NCBI GenBank assembly: GCA_014728185.1
Contig: WJMB01000012.1
Coordinates: 1-16,370, forward strand
From: Candidatus Coatesiibacteriota bacterium
Lineage (GTDB): Bacteria; RBG-13-66-14
Direction of reading: 5' to 3'
DNA: 16,370 nt
Part shown: piece by piece, positions 7,447-14,925 of the stretch
Position numbering within the stretch: the stretch's first letter is position 1
Layout: the number at the start of each line of letters is the position of its first letter
Made by a program: the position numbers and the translations under genes
Notes under the pieces: generated by a model
The model's database searches: none
Seen by the model: only the letters and a program-made list of their open reading frames with translations
What the model was told of the DNA's origin: nothing

Positions 7447-7480
7447 AACCGCCCGGTGTGGGGCTGCCCGGCGGGCGGTT
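7447..7480. terminator. GC-rich hairpin just after rsmE
   Basis: The perfect nine-base arms AACCGCCCG (7447-7455) and CGGGCGGTT (7472-7480) flank a 16-base loop, 11 bases downstream of the rsmE stop. There is no uridine run after it on either strand, so it is not a classical Rho-independent terminator. It may be a 3'-end protecting or Rho-assisted structure. Confidence 0.4.
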
Positions 7481-7490
7481 TGGGACCGGC

Positions 7491-8279
7491 TTAGCCGGGC
7501 GGGTACTCCTCGAGGGCGCCCAGGCCGATCAGAGCGGCCACCACGGCGGTGACTCCGGCGACCTCGCTGCGCAGCAGGCGCTCGCCCAGACCGGCGAAGT
7601 GGCAGCCGTCGGCCTCGGCCCGTTCGAGCTCTTGCGGGGTGAAGTCGCCCTCGGGGCCGATCATCAGGGCCAGGCGCTCGCCGCGCTCGACGTGGAGGCT
7701 CTGGACGAGGCGATCCAGGGCGGGCACGCCGCGGCGCGGTACCAGGATGACCTTATGGGTGCAGGCGCCGCAGTGCAGGGCGATGGGCAGGTCCACGGGG
7801 GCGCCCACCGGCGGTGTCACGCTGCGCTCGCAGAGTTTGGTCTCCTCCCAGGCGATGCGGCTCCAGCGGGCCAGGTACTCGGGCAGGCGCTCGGGGTTGG
7901 GTCGGGCCACGGTGCGCTCGGAGATCAGGGGGATCACGGCGCTGACGCCCAGCTCGACGGCCATCGCCAGGGCCTGCTCGAAGCGGCGGTGCTTGATCAG
8001 CGATTGGTAGAGGACGATCTTCTGGGGCAGCTCGCCCAGGTTGTCGGCGGACTCCTCGATGTCGACGGCTAGACCGGAGGTTGTCAGGCGCTCGACGCGT
8101 CCCCGGGCGGTGTGGCCGCGGCCGTCGATGAGCGCCAGCTCGTCGCCGGGGCGCAGGCGGCGCACCCGCAGGGCGTGGTGGGCTTCTTCGCCGAGGAGCT
8201 CGACGCGGTCGCCCGGTGTGGGGCGGCCGTCGTAGCGGAAGCGGGGCAGGAAGGCGAAGCGTTTTTTTAGTGTGCTCAT
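7491..8279 (-). CDS. rsmE: 16S rRNA (uracil1498-N3)-methyltransferase RsmE
   Basis: This is a 262-residue SPOUT-fold methyltransferase, a normal length for RsmE. An N-terminal PUA-like region (HHALRVRRLRPGDELALIDG, 34-53) precedes the catalytic domain. SERTVAR (120-126) is followed by RWSRIAWEETKLCERSVTPPV, the family's RW..I..EA-type block. The knotted SAM site shows MIGPEGDFTPQE (206-217) and LGERLLRSEVAG (231-242). It methylates 16S rRNA in the 30S subunit using SAM. ATG at 8279 was chosen because the MSTLKKRFAFLPRF start aligns with family N-termini and AAGGTG lies upstream; an in-frame extension exists but overlaps the preceding lipoprotein gene in another frame. A six-base dyad (CGGCGG/CCGCCG, 8291-8308) sits between the preceding stop and the ribosome site. 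Confidence 0.93.
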   Translation of the reverse strand: MSTLKKRFAFLPRFRYDGRPTPGDRVELLGEEAHHALRVRRLRPGDELALIDGRGHTARGRVERLTTSGLAVDIEESADNLGELPQKIVLYQSLIKHRRFEQALAMAVELGVSAVIPLISERTVARPNPERLPEYLARWSRIAWEETKLCERSVTPPVGAPVDLPIALHCGACTHKVILVPRRGVPALDRLVQSLHVERGERLALMIGPEGDFTPQELERAEADGCHFAGLGERLLRSEVAGVTAVVAALIGLGALEEYPPG

Positions 8280-8308
8280 GGCACCTTGGTCGGCGGTCGG
8301 GTCCGCCG

Positions 8309-9181
8309 TCAGAGGAGTTCGTCGAGGCGGCGCTGGGCGCGACGGGCGCCCTCGGCGTCGCCGTTGGCCCGGTAGGCGGCGATCAGGTTGCGGTGGGCCA
8401 GGGCCAGGGCCTCGTCGCGGGCGGCTCCGGAGCGGCCCTCGGGCTCGAGGGTGACGGCGCGCTCGAGGACGGCCACGGCTCGGGCGTAGTCGCCGGAGCG
8501 CAGGCAGAACAGGCCCAGGTTGTTGTGCCCCCAGAAGCTGTCGGGCTCCTGGGCGATGTAGTTCTCGAGGGCGCAGGCGGCGCACTCCCAGCGCTCGAGC
8601 TCGGCGTATAGCTCGGCGAGATCGAAGTAGCCGTCGGTGTTCTCGGGGCGCAGTTTCAGGGCGGCCAGCAGGTACTCGACGGCCTCGGCGCTCCGTCCGG
8701 CGGCGCGGGCCTCTTCGGTGGCGTCGAGGAGGGCCGCGGCGCCCATCCCGGCGGTCAGTCCGGGGTCGGGGGCGGGCAGCTCCAGGGTCCGTGGCGGAGC
8801 CGGGTGGCCGTTGGCCGGCTCGGCGACGTCGAGTTCGAGGAAGGAGCCGAAGACGAAGCCGTGCTCGCCGGTGGCGGAGCGCACCTCGTACCAGGGGGCG
8901 GGCATGCCGTCGAACTCGTCCAGGGGTCCCTCGTCGATGATCTCGACGCGCGCCCCGGCGGGGAGCTGGCGCAGAATCTCGGCGTCGAGGTCCGGCGCGA
9001 CGCGCAGGTTGAGCGGACCATCGATGACCTCGGCGTAGCGCTCTCCCCGGTCCGTGGTCGCGGTGGCGGCCTCGTCGTCGCCGGTGAGGTCCAGGATGCT
9101 GTCGGCGGCGGGCTCGGGAGCCTCGTCGCAGCCGAAGAGCAGCAGCGGGATCAGGGCGGGGAGCAAGCGGCTACGAGGCAT
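8309..9181 (-). CDS. Lipoprotein with an SH3b domain and TPR repeats
   Basis: This 290-residue envelope protein has a lipoprotein signal ending LLLFGC, with lipid-carrying Cys18. An acidic, Ala/Thr-rich linker is followed by a bacterial SH3 domain at about 48-118 (LNLRVAPDLDAEIL, PAGARVEII, WYEVRSATGEHGFV). A Pro-rich spacer leads to TPR-like helices at roughly 146-180, 183-214, 216-249 and 260-290. SH3b domains often bind cell-wall peptides and TPRs mediate protein contacts, so a periplasmic scaffold is a reasonable reading. The partner is unknown. The start overlaps the end of the monophosphatase gene by 11 bases and has GGAGG six bases upstream, so translation is coupled. rsmE follows after 29 bases. 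Confidence 0.83.
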   Translation of the reverse strand: MPRSRLLPALIPLLLFGCDEAPEPAADSILDLTGDDEAATATTDRGERYAEVIDGPLNLRVAPDLDAEILRQLPAGARVEIIDEGPLDEFDGMPAPWYEVRSATGEHGFVFGSFLELDVAEPANGHPAPPRTLELPAPDPGLTAGMGAAALLDATEEARAAGRSAEAVEYLLAALKLRPENTDGYFDLAELYAELERWECAACALENYIAQEPDSFWGHNNLGLFCLRSGDYARAVAVLERAVTLEPEGRSGAARDEALALAHRNLIAAYRANGDAEGARRAQRRLDELL

Positions 9182-10010
9182 CGGCGTCCTCCCCGGTGGA
9201 GCGCTGGCGGATGATCGCCGTCATCTCGTCGAAGATCAGCCCGTTGCAAGCCAGCACTTCGAGTCCGAAGGGGTCGTAGGGCTTGCCGGCGAAGTCGGTG
9301 ATCACGCCGCCGGCCTCGGGCAGGAAAGAGGCCGCGGCGGTGGTGTCCCAGGGGTAGAGCTTGAGTTCCCAGAAGCCGTCGTAGCGGCCGCAGGCCACGT
9401 AACAGAGGTCCAGGGCTGCGGCGCCCATCCGGCGGATGGCCTGACAGGTGTAGCAGAAGCGGGTGAAGTTGTCCAGGTTGTTGTATGGGCTGGTGGCGAT
9501 GTCGTAGGGGAAGCCGGTGGCCAGCAGCGAGCGTTTGAGCGCGACCTGGCGGGAGACCCGGATCGGCTGGTCGTTGAGGAAGGCTCCCAGGCCTCGCCCG
9601 CCGTGAAACATCTCGTCGCGCAGCGGATCGTAGACGGCGCCCAGGGCGGGAACGCCGTCGATGAGCAGCCCGACGGAGACGCAGAACTGGGGCAGGTTGT
9701 GGGCGTAGTTGGTGGTGCCGTCGAGGGGGTCGACGACCCAGAGGTAGGGCGGAAAGCTCTCCGGGCGGGGCACCCGGCCCCCGGCGGCCTCCTCGGCCAG
9801 CAGCTCGTGGTCGGGGAATCGCTCGGCCAGCAGATCGCCGATGAGCGCCTCGGAGGCTTTGTCGGCGTCGGTGACCAGATCGATCTTGCCCTTGAAGCCG
9901 ACCTCGCGGGGCTGGTAGAACATCTCGCGCAGCAGGGAACCGGCCCGGCGGGCGATGTCGACGGCCTCGGCGAGCAGGGGTGCCGGCGCTTTATCCAGGT
10001 GGTCGGTCAT
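9171..10010 (-). CDS. Inositol monophosphatase-family phosphatase
   Basis: This 279-residue enzyme shows the three family metal-site motifs. They are LLAEEAAGG (Glu73, Glu74), WVVDPLDGTTNYAHN (DPLDGTTN at 94-101) and LYPWDTTAAASFLPEAGG (Asp222 within WD, then EAGG). Family members hydrolyse inositol-1-phosphate and related sugar phosphates using Mg2+. SuhB, PAP phosphatases (CysQ) and fructose bisphosphatases share these motifs, and the sequence most resembles the SuhB/IMPase branch. The exact substrate cannot be fixed. ATG at 10010 was chosen over an 18-codon TTG-initiated extension that is rich in Arg, Pro and Asn and unlike the family N-terminus. The Shine-Dalgarno is weak. The gene lies 62 bases after the AsmA-like gene and overlaps the SH3b-TPR lipoprotein by 11 bases. 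Confidence 0.91.
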   Translation of the reverse strand: MTDHLDKAPAPLLAEAVDIARRAGSLLREMFYQPREVGFKGKIDLVTDADKASEALIGDLLAERFPDHELLAEEAAGGRVPRPESFPPYLWVVDPLDGTTNYAHNLPQFCVSVGLLIDGVPALGAVYDPLRDEMFHGGRGLGAFLNDQPIRVSRQVALKRSLLATGFPYDIATSPYNNLDNFTRFCYTCQAIRRMGAAALDLCYVACGRYDGFWELKLYPWDTTAAASFLPEAGGVITDFAGKPYDPFGLEVLACNGLIFDEMTAIIRQRSTGEDADAS

Positions 10011-10072
10011 CGGCGCTCGCTTGGGTCGGTTGAATGGTTCACGGAGTGGATTACGATTGCGCAAGGGGACGC

Positions 10073-12076
10073 CTACCAGTCGAGTACGCCGGGGGGCGGT
10101 TCGGCGGCGGCCAGCTCCCGTGCGCCCAGGGGGTCCAGGCGGACCTGGGGGTCGCGCCAGCTCCCTTCGACGAGGAAGGGCTTGGCGCCCCAGCCCTCCG
10201 GGGTGCCGAAAACGAGCACGCCGCGACGCTTCATCGCCGCGGCCGTTTCCGGGGGGAGCTCGATGACGCCGCGCCAGCTCAGGACGCCGTTCAGGGCCGC
10301 GTCGCTGGTGGAGGCGAGGTTAACACGCACCTCGGGGGAGGTCAAGACGACCACCAGGCGTCCGGCCTCTCTCGACGAGCCCGGACCGCCGACGCGCCAA
10401 TCCAGCTCGAGGCGGGCGTCCTCCAGCGATGGCGGTTCGCGGCCGGTGTCGCACCAACCCCAGAGGGCGACCAGGGGCGGCGGAGCGTCGAGGGCCAGGC
10501 CGCGGGCGTCGAGCTCCAGTTCCAGGGAACTCAGACCTCGGTCTTCCTCGATACCGGCGAAGACGGCCGTGAAAGAACCGCTGCCGCTCCCCGCGCGGGG
10601 CGCCAGGCGCAGCTCCTCGAGGGCCAGGGCGTTGAAGAGCTCGACGGGCAGCCCGCTCCAGCGTCCCGCGAGCTCGGCGGTCTCGGCGGTCCAGCTTCCC
10701 GAGAGGCTCGCCCGCCCGCCGTCGCGCTCCAGCTCGAGCTCCGTTTCCAACCCGGACTCCGTCAGGATCAGCCGACCGCTCAGGCCGCCCAGCCGGTGTT
10801 TTCCCCAGGCGGCCGCGACGGGCTCGAGGGCGACGGTCAGCGGCGCCAAACTTTCCAGGGCCGCGGAGAGGGGGGCGAGAGACGGGGTCTCCAACAGCTC
10901 CAGTAGGCGGCCCATGCCCTCCAGGGTCCGGCGCAGCTCGACCTCCTCGCCGCACAGCGTTAGGCGGCTTCCGCCGTCGAGGCGCTCCAGCTCGAAGCGT
11001 AAAGCTCCGCCGCCGCAGTCGAGGCTGCCGGAGCCCGTTCCCTCGGCGAGGTCCAGCTCGCCGTCGAAGCGCCAAAGGGTGCCGTCGGTCTCCTCGAAGA
11101 TCAGCTCGGCGGCGCTGAGGAGACAGCGGTTCAGGAAGCCCCCCTCCAGGCTCAGGCTCAGCCCCAGCTCGCCCGAGGCGCTGGAGCCCGGGGGGAGCAG
11201 GGCGGCGACCCCGGCGGCGTCCAGGCTCAGCTCGAGACCGCCGCAGCGCGGATCCCGCCCGTCCCCGCGCAGCCAGCCGCCGTCGCGCAGGGCGAGGAGC
11301 CAGGCGTCTTCGCTCAGCGAGAGCCCTCCGGGCGGCACGCCGAACCAGCGGGTCTGGCCGGGGCGGCGCAGCTTCAGCTCGTGCCAGAGCAGCACCCTCA
11401 GACCGGCGGCGGGGTTGATCCCCAGCAGCAGCGAGCCCCGGGCCTGTAGGCCATCGAGTTGGATCAGGCCGCCCGTCGCCTCCAGGTCGGTCAGCCGCGC
11501 CAGGAAGAGCGGCTCCGGGGCGACGTACATCCGGGCGCCGAGGGCCTCACCCGTCAGCTGCACGGCGACGCCGTCGTCGGCGATGCGCCAATCCGCGGCG
11601 AGCTTCAACTCTCCGTCGCCGATGTCGAGCACGGCGGAGCTGTCGCGGAAAACGGACTTTTCGCCGGGGACGGGCCGCCAGCTTCCGCTCAGGATCGAGC
11701 CGTCGGGGAGGGTGAGGGTTCCGCCGAAGCGTGGCGGCGGCCCCGGCGGTCGGCTAAGAGCGGCCAGGACGGCCAGCTCCCCGGCCAAGCCCCGCAGGCC
11801 CTCCAGGGACAGCGAGCCGCCGGCGAGGATCAGCGTCTCCGCCCTAAGTCCGCCCAGCTCCACGCCCTCCAACCGCAGCGCCAGATCGATTCGCAGCTCG
11901 GCGCGCGTCCAATCGAGCTCCAAACCGACGGCGGCGAGCTGATCGGCCAGCCTCTCCGCCGTGGTCTCGGGATCGATGAGCAGCCGAGGCGCGAGCAACA
12001 GCAGCGCCAGGGCGGCCGCGACCAGGCCCAGGGCGGCCGGGGGCTTGCGGAGTCGATCACCGAGGTTTTTCAGCAT
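10073..12076 (-). CDS. AsmA-like membrane-anchored envelope protein (tentative)
   Basis: This 667-residue protein has a short basic N-terminus and one transmembrane segment (about 14-30, LGLVAAALALLLLAP). A long periplasmic region rich in Leu, Gly, Glu and alternating beta-strand patterns follows. The pattern of an N-terminal anchor, an early segment about a layered sequence (LDWTRAELRIDLALRLEGVE) and a C-terminal FLVEGSWRDPQVRLDP resembles AsmA/TamB-type proteins, which act in outer-membrane lipid or protein homeostasis. No signature motif secures this, and homology is inferred from layout only. Composition is strongly biased (Leu, Arg, Glu), so database matches may be weak. ATG at 12076 has no clear Shine-Dalgarno, but a TTGACA-bearing promoter-like site lies just upstream. 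It is first in a four-gene run ending with rsmE. Confidence 0.6.
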   Translation of the reverse strand: MLKNLGDRLRKPPAALGLVAAALALLLLAPRLLIDPETTAERLADQLAAVGLELDWTRAELRIDLALRLEGVELGGLRAETLILAGGSLSLEGLRGLAGELAVLAALSRPPGPPPRFGGTLTLPDGSILSGSWRPVPGEKSVFRDSSAVLDIGDGELKLAADWRIADDGVAVQLTGEALGARMYVAPEPLFLARLTDLEATGGLIQLDGLQARGSLLLGINPAAGLRVLLWHELKLRRPGQTRWFGVPPGGLSLSEDAWLLALRDGGWLRGDGRDPRCGGLELSLDAAGVAALLPPGSSASGELGLSLSLEGGFLNRCLLSAAELIFEETDGTLWRFDGELDLAEGTGSGSLDCGGGALRFELERLDGGSRLTLCGEEVELRRTLEGMGRLLELLETPSLAPLSAALESLAPLTVALEPVAAAWGKHRLGGLSGRLILTESGLETELELERDGGRASLSGSWTAETAELAGRWSGLPVELFNALALEELRLAPRAGSGSGSFTAVFAGIEEDRGLSSLELELDARGLALDAPPPLVALWGWCDTGREPPSLEDARLELDWRVGGPGSSREAGRLVVVLTSPEVRVNLASTSDAALNGVLSWRGVIELPPETAAAMKRRGVLVFGTPEGWGAKPFLVEGSWRDPQVRLDPLGARELAAAEPPPGVLDW

Positions 12077-12094
12077 GGCGGTTGAAAGGTGACA

Positions 12095-12125
12095 GGTATT
12101 GGTTAAACGCCGGGTGGGATGTCAA
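12095..12125 (-). promoter_or_regulatory. Possible promoter of the AsmA-like gene
   Basis: A perfect TTGACA (minus strand, 12125-12120) lies 18 to 19 bases before CAATAC/AATACC, which matches TATAAT poorly. A start near 12088 would give a leader of only about 12 bases before the ATG at 12076, consistent with the weak ribosome site there. The rest of 12126-12283 holds small dyads (CAACCC at 12135 with GGGTTG at 12158) but no gene. Confidence 0.35.
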
Positions 12126-12283
12126 TCCATTCTACAACCCCCGGGCGTGGTAGCCAAGGGTTGCTTGCGCCGGATTTGCGAGCTGACCCTATCAACCTGG
12201 TTTGTTCCGAACACGTTCCGGGATGCCCGGGAGTGCCCCCGTACTCCGCTGGCAGGTCCCTGAGATCGGGGACGGCTCATACG

Positions 12284-12306
12284 AAAAACCCCCCGCAAAG
12301 GGGGGG
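12284..12306 (-). terminator. Rho-independent terminator after the zinc-ribbon gene
   Basis: On the minus strand a CCCCCC arm, a five-base loop (TTTGC) and a GGGGGG arm are followed directly by TTTTTCG. It lies about 20 bases after the zinc-ribbon protein stop and separates that operon from the AsmA-like operon. On the + strand the stem is not followed by a T run. Confidence 0.88.
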
Positions 12307-12326
12307 TAGTATCGAGCCAATCGGGT

Positions 12327-13094
12327 CTAGTCGACCTCGGGGAGGTTGAAGACCTCGGCCACGGTTCGCCACTGCTGGTGGCGGTCGTAGACGAAATCCT
12401 TGGGGCCGATCTTGTGCTCGCGCATATTCTTGATCAGCGTGGGGTAGTCCATCGGCTTGGCGGCCCACTGCAGGCCGCGCAGGAAGACATGGATCTCGGA
12501 ATCGGGCAGGTCGCCGGGGCGGTCGGGGAGGTAGTTTTCGTCGAGGCCCTGCGGCGGCGGGACGCTCTCGGCCTTGGCCGGTCGGCGGTCGATGGCATCC
12601 TGCTCGCTGCGGCTGGGCGGCGTGGGGTTGACTTCGGCGGCCGGTTCGGGTTTTGGAGCGGCTTTCGGCTTGGCGGCCGGTTCGGGCTTGGGCGCCGGTT
12701 TAGATTTGGGTTCGGGTTTGGGCGCCGGTTGGGTCTTGGCTGGCTCGGGGGCGGCCTTCTTGGGGACGATGACCTGGGGCGGTTTCTTGGGACCGCTTTT
12801 TTTCGCGGCCTTGGCCGGCGGCTTGTTGGCCTTCTCGGGAGCCCGGCTTTTCGTGGTCGGCTTGGCTTCACCTTCGGGGCGCTTGTAGCCGCAGTGGGGG
12901 CACTGCTGGAGTCCGGCCTTGATCGTCGCGCCGCAGTCGGGGCAGACCACGGGGAGATAGAGATCGTCGCCCCCCGTATCCTCGGTCTCTTCCTTCGAGG
13001 ACGTGGGAATCTCCGTGCCGCAGTATTTGCACTTCTGCGCATCGCTGGAGATGCTGCGGCCGCAGTCGGGATTGGGGCAGGCTCGTTGACCCAT
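12327..13094 (-). CDS. Double zinc-ribbon protein with Pro/Lys/Ala linker and GYF_2-like C-terminus
   Basis: This is a 255-residue protein. The first zinc ribbon uses Cys6, Cys11, Cys22 and Cys25 (CPNPDCG, CKYCG). The second uses Cys51, Cys54, Cys65 and Cys68 (CPDCG, CPHCG). Residues 77-160 form a low-complexity Lys/Pro/Ala linker with PKPEP repeated at about 126, 135 and 147; its DNA is correspondingly repetitive. Residues 205-250 (PTLIKNMREHKIGPKDFVYD, QQWRTVAEV) fit the short GYF_2/DUF4339 pattern, in which a helix and a Trp-ended strand typically bind proline-rich partners; this assignment is tentative. There is no signal peptide or membrane segment. It lies 59 bases downstream of a membrane protein gene and ends at a strong terminator, so the two likely form an operon. 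The ATG has a weak Shine-Dalgarno. Function unknown. Confidence 0.82.
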   Translation of the reverse strand: MGQRACPNPDCGRSISSDAQKCKYCGTEIPTSSKEETEDTGGDDLYLPVVCPDCGATIKAGLQQCPHCGYKRPEGEAKPTTKSRAPEKANKPPAKAAKKSGPKKPPQVIVPKKAAPEPAKTQPAPKPEPKSKPAPKPEPAAKPKAAPKPEPAAEVNPTPPSRSEQDAIDRRPAKAESVPPPQGLDENYLPDRPGDLPDSEIHVFLRGLQWAAKPMDYPTLIKNMREHKIGPKDFVYDRHQQWRTVAEVFNLPEVD

Positions 13095-13153
13095 ATTATC
13101 GTCGGTGGCTTGGGGTTGGGGGAACGCTCAGGTAGTCACTGCGATAGCCGTTC

Positions 13154-13696
13154 TCAGGCCGGTGCCTCGCCCAGGCTGCGCCGCGCGGCGTTGAGGGTGT
13201 TGACGAAGGTGTCCGGATTGGCGACCTTCTCCAGCGTGGTCAGTCCGTACTCGCCCTCTTTGTTGATCATCAGGCGGTTGCCGCTGGAGACCTTGGTGAG
13301 GATGTTGATATCGCTCTTGCTGGTGCTGGGGGACTGCTTCTCGGCGCGGATGATGTCGCTCAGGGGTATCGCCCAGGCCACATCACGGGAGTAGGGCTGG
13401 GTCATCACCACGCGGGTGTCGGTCACGGCGTAGTTGGCCTGGGACATCCGTACGATGATGATGTTGACGATAAAGGGTATGACCAGGATCCAAAGAATGT
13501 ACATGTTCAGATCCATATAAATGTTGTAGCTCTCCAGGAGGTCGATGACCTTGGAGTAGAAGAAGCTGGCCGTGATCACGATTACGATCATCACGATAGA
13601 AAAGATAATGCTCGCCCCACGTTCGGACCAGTGCTTACGCTGCTTGAGCATTATCATCTCGAAGGAGAAGTCTCGTTTAGACTTCTTTTCCGCCAT
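13154..13696 (-). CDS. Two-helix membrane protein with a bacterial PH-like domain
   Basis: This is a 180-residue protein. A basic N-terminus (MAEKKSKRDF) is followed by transmembrane helices at about 29-48 and 64-84. A cytoplasmic domain of about 95 residues then starts NYAVTDTRVVMTQ, continues AIPLSDIIRAEK and ends ANPDTFVNTLNAAR, the pattern of bacterial PH (bPH/YdbS-type) domains. ATG at 13696 has GGGAGG four bases upstream. An ATG three bases earlier is too close, and a TTG further out is unlikely. The gene is less G+C-rich than its neighbours, largely because of Ile and Met codons in the helices. It precedes the zinc-ribbon gene by 59 bases. The two proteins may form a membrane complex, which is inference. 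Function unknown. Confidence 0.8.
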   Translation of the reverse strand: MAEKKSKRDFSFEMIMLKQRKHWSERGASIIFSIVMIVIVITASFFYSKVIDLLESYNIYMDLNMYILWILVIPFIVNIIIVRMSQANYAVTDTRVVMTQPYSRDVAWAIPLSDIIRAEKQSPSTSKSDINILTKVSSGNRLMINKEGEYGLTTLEKVANPDTFVNTLNAARRSLGEAPA

Positions 13697-13723
13697 CATT
13701 CCTCCCGTCAACGCGAGGGGGTG

Positions 13724-13750
13724 AACCGGTCGCGGCCGGTATCACCGGTT
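13724..13750. promoter_or_regulatory. Alternative hairpins in the leader of the PH-domain membrane protein gene
   Basis: AACCGGT (13724-13730) pairs with ACCGGTT (13744-13750). An internal ACCGG/CCGGT pairing (13726-13740) competes with it. The structure would end about 11 bases before the GGGAGG ribosome site, so it could influence translation, but the arms are short and G+C-rich sequence makes such dyads common. Confidence 0.3.
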
Positions 13751-13831
13751 GGGTTGATCGAATGCCCGTGTGCCGCCGTCGAGTTCGGTCGGAGCACAGC
13801 GGGGCGGTAATCCGGATTGGGACCGTGCCGT

Positions 13832-13860
13832 GATAAGGATTATCGCCGCTCGGCAGCGGC
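13832..13860. repeat. Two abutting small dyads in the intergenic region
   Basis: GATAA-GGA-TTATC (13832-13844) is immediately followed by GCCGCT-CGGC-AGCGGC (13845-13860). On the minus strand, GATAAT within the first could serve as a -10 element for the membrane-protein operon, but I see no good -35 at 16 to 18 bases. A protein-binding site is possible. Confidence 0.25.
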
Positions 13861-14620
13861 TGTGAGCACACATTCGGCGCGGTTGGAATGGTTTTCTCGG
13901 CCGGTGGGCCGCCTTTCGGAAAGCGGTAGAATCGGCTTATTGAATGACAACTAACGGAAGGTTTTGCCCGCCGGCACCACAACCCCGGGACGCTCCGTTC
14001 AATGTGTGAGCCTTTGAGGTCAGATACTGATAGCTGAGGTTTCGGCTCCGCCCCTTGATTATAGCGTATCAGGCTCGGCTTGACGAGGGGTCTGTTTCGG
14101 ATCGGCCGGACTTATCTTGCCGGGGCTGACTCGGCGACCCTGTTCCGGCGATCTGTTCCGGGGCGCTTGTCTTGGCGGACGGAGACGTGATCGGGCTTCC
14201 CGGTTACGCCGCTGAGCCGGTGTCCGTACTCGGCGGGCTATAGTGCCGGGACGGTCGTCAATGCCCGGCAGTCGAGTTGCGGCGGCGGAGCGTTGCTTGC
14301 TCAGTACAACGCGGAAGACGGGAGGCCGGGGATGTATTCGGTGGATAGCTTCCTTCGAGCGGAAAACTGGGGAAGCTGGAAATGATGGATCTCGAGGTGA
14401 CGGCGGTCCGTCGACCGGTTCGGCCCTGGTGTCAGCTTACCGCATAAACGAGTATCCGCCATTGGCTATACAGCGATCGAGCACTGCTTCTTCGTTAGAG
14501 CTAGGATCGCTCCGGATGGTGGTCCGGTCTGCCTTGATGGTTCAAAGGCTCAAGGCCGCAGTCCTGCTCGAGCGCCGGGATGGCGCAGGGAGAAGGCAAG
14601 TTGGAGACGGGCTTATGGGC
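13861..14620. other. Intergenic region without a recognisable gene
   Basis: About 760 bases lie between the dyads upstream of the PH-membrane-protein gene and the end of the ParA operon. Open frames here are short or are extensions of frames antisense to the small ParA-linked gene; none has a ribosome site plus plausible protein composition. I found no tRNA cloverleaf, RNase P, tmRNA or SRP signature. One perfect dyad (GCCTTGA 14531-14537, TCAAGGC 14550-14556) lies about 65 bases after the small gene's stop and might mark the transcript end, although it has no uridine run. Confidence 0.5.
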
Positions 14621-14923
14621 TCAACGCTCGTCCTCGGGGAGTTCGGCTTCGCCCTGGCGCAGGGCGCTGAGCAGGCGCCAGGCCGCTTCGGCGTCGAAGG
14701 TTCCGTCCCTATTGATGAATGGCTCGCCCTTGGCGTGTTTGGTGAGTTCCAGGGCCAACTCGCGCAGCAGGGCCAGCTCGTCCTCGCTGAGCGTCAGCCT
14801 GCCGACGCTTTTGGGCAGGCGGTTCTCGCCCAACAGGATGTGGGAGGGGAAGGAGCTGTACTCGAGCTCCTCGCCGCCCTCGATGTCTTCGGTGCCCAGG
14901 TGTTTTTTCGGATAGCGGCTCAT
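14621..14923 (-). CDS. 100-aa hypothetical protein paired with a ParA ATPase
   Basis: This 100-residue soluble protein is not recognised as any family. It begins with a basic segment (MSRYPKKHLG), then an acidic stretch (TEDIEGGEELE). Two predicted amphipathic helices follow at about 46-66 (LSEDELALLRELALELTKHAK) and 77-91, and the tail is acidic. ATG at 14923 lies two bases after the ParA stop (TGATAATG), with AAGGTGGG inside the end of parA, so translation is coupled. A small basic-headed protein next to a ParA-type ATPase recalls ATPase-stimulating adaptors such as ParB N-termini or McdB. This is an analogy from context, not homology. No helix-turn-helix or ParB nuclease motif is present. 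Confidence 0.72.
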   Translation of the reverse strand: MSRYPKKHLGTEDIEGGEELEYSSFPSHILLGENRLPKSVGRLTLSEDELALLRELALELTKHAKGEPFINRDGTFDAEAAWRLLSALRQGEAELPEDER

Positions 14924-14925
14924 TA

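Noticed and set aside
9054..11942. Very long + strand open frame opposite the phosphatase and AsmA-like genes
   Set aside because: It is Ser/Arg/Pro-rich with no domain or ribosome site. The minus-strand genes there have clear motifs and starts, so the frame is a by-product of G+C-rich codon use.
12640..12740. Repeated GGTTCGGG/GGGCGCCGG units that could look like a repeat array
   Set aside because: They encode the PKPEP-type linker of the zinc-ribbon protein in frame. Spacing and content do not fit CRISPR or a mobile repeat.
13677..13982. 101-codon minus-strand frame upstream of the PH-domain protein
   Set aside because: It overlaps the ribosome site and start of the real gene, is rich in Pro, Arg, Ser and Cys, and has no family resemblance.
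14531..14560. GGTTCAAA resembling a tRNA T-loop
   Set aside because: No acceptor, D or anticodon stems can be built around it. It is part of a simple inverted repeat.
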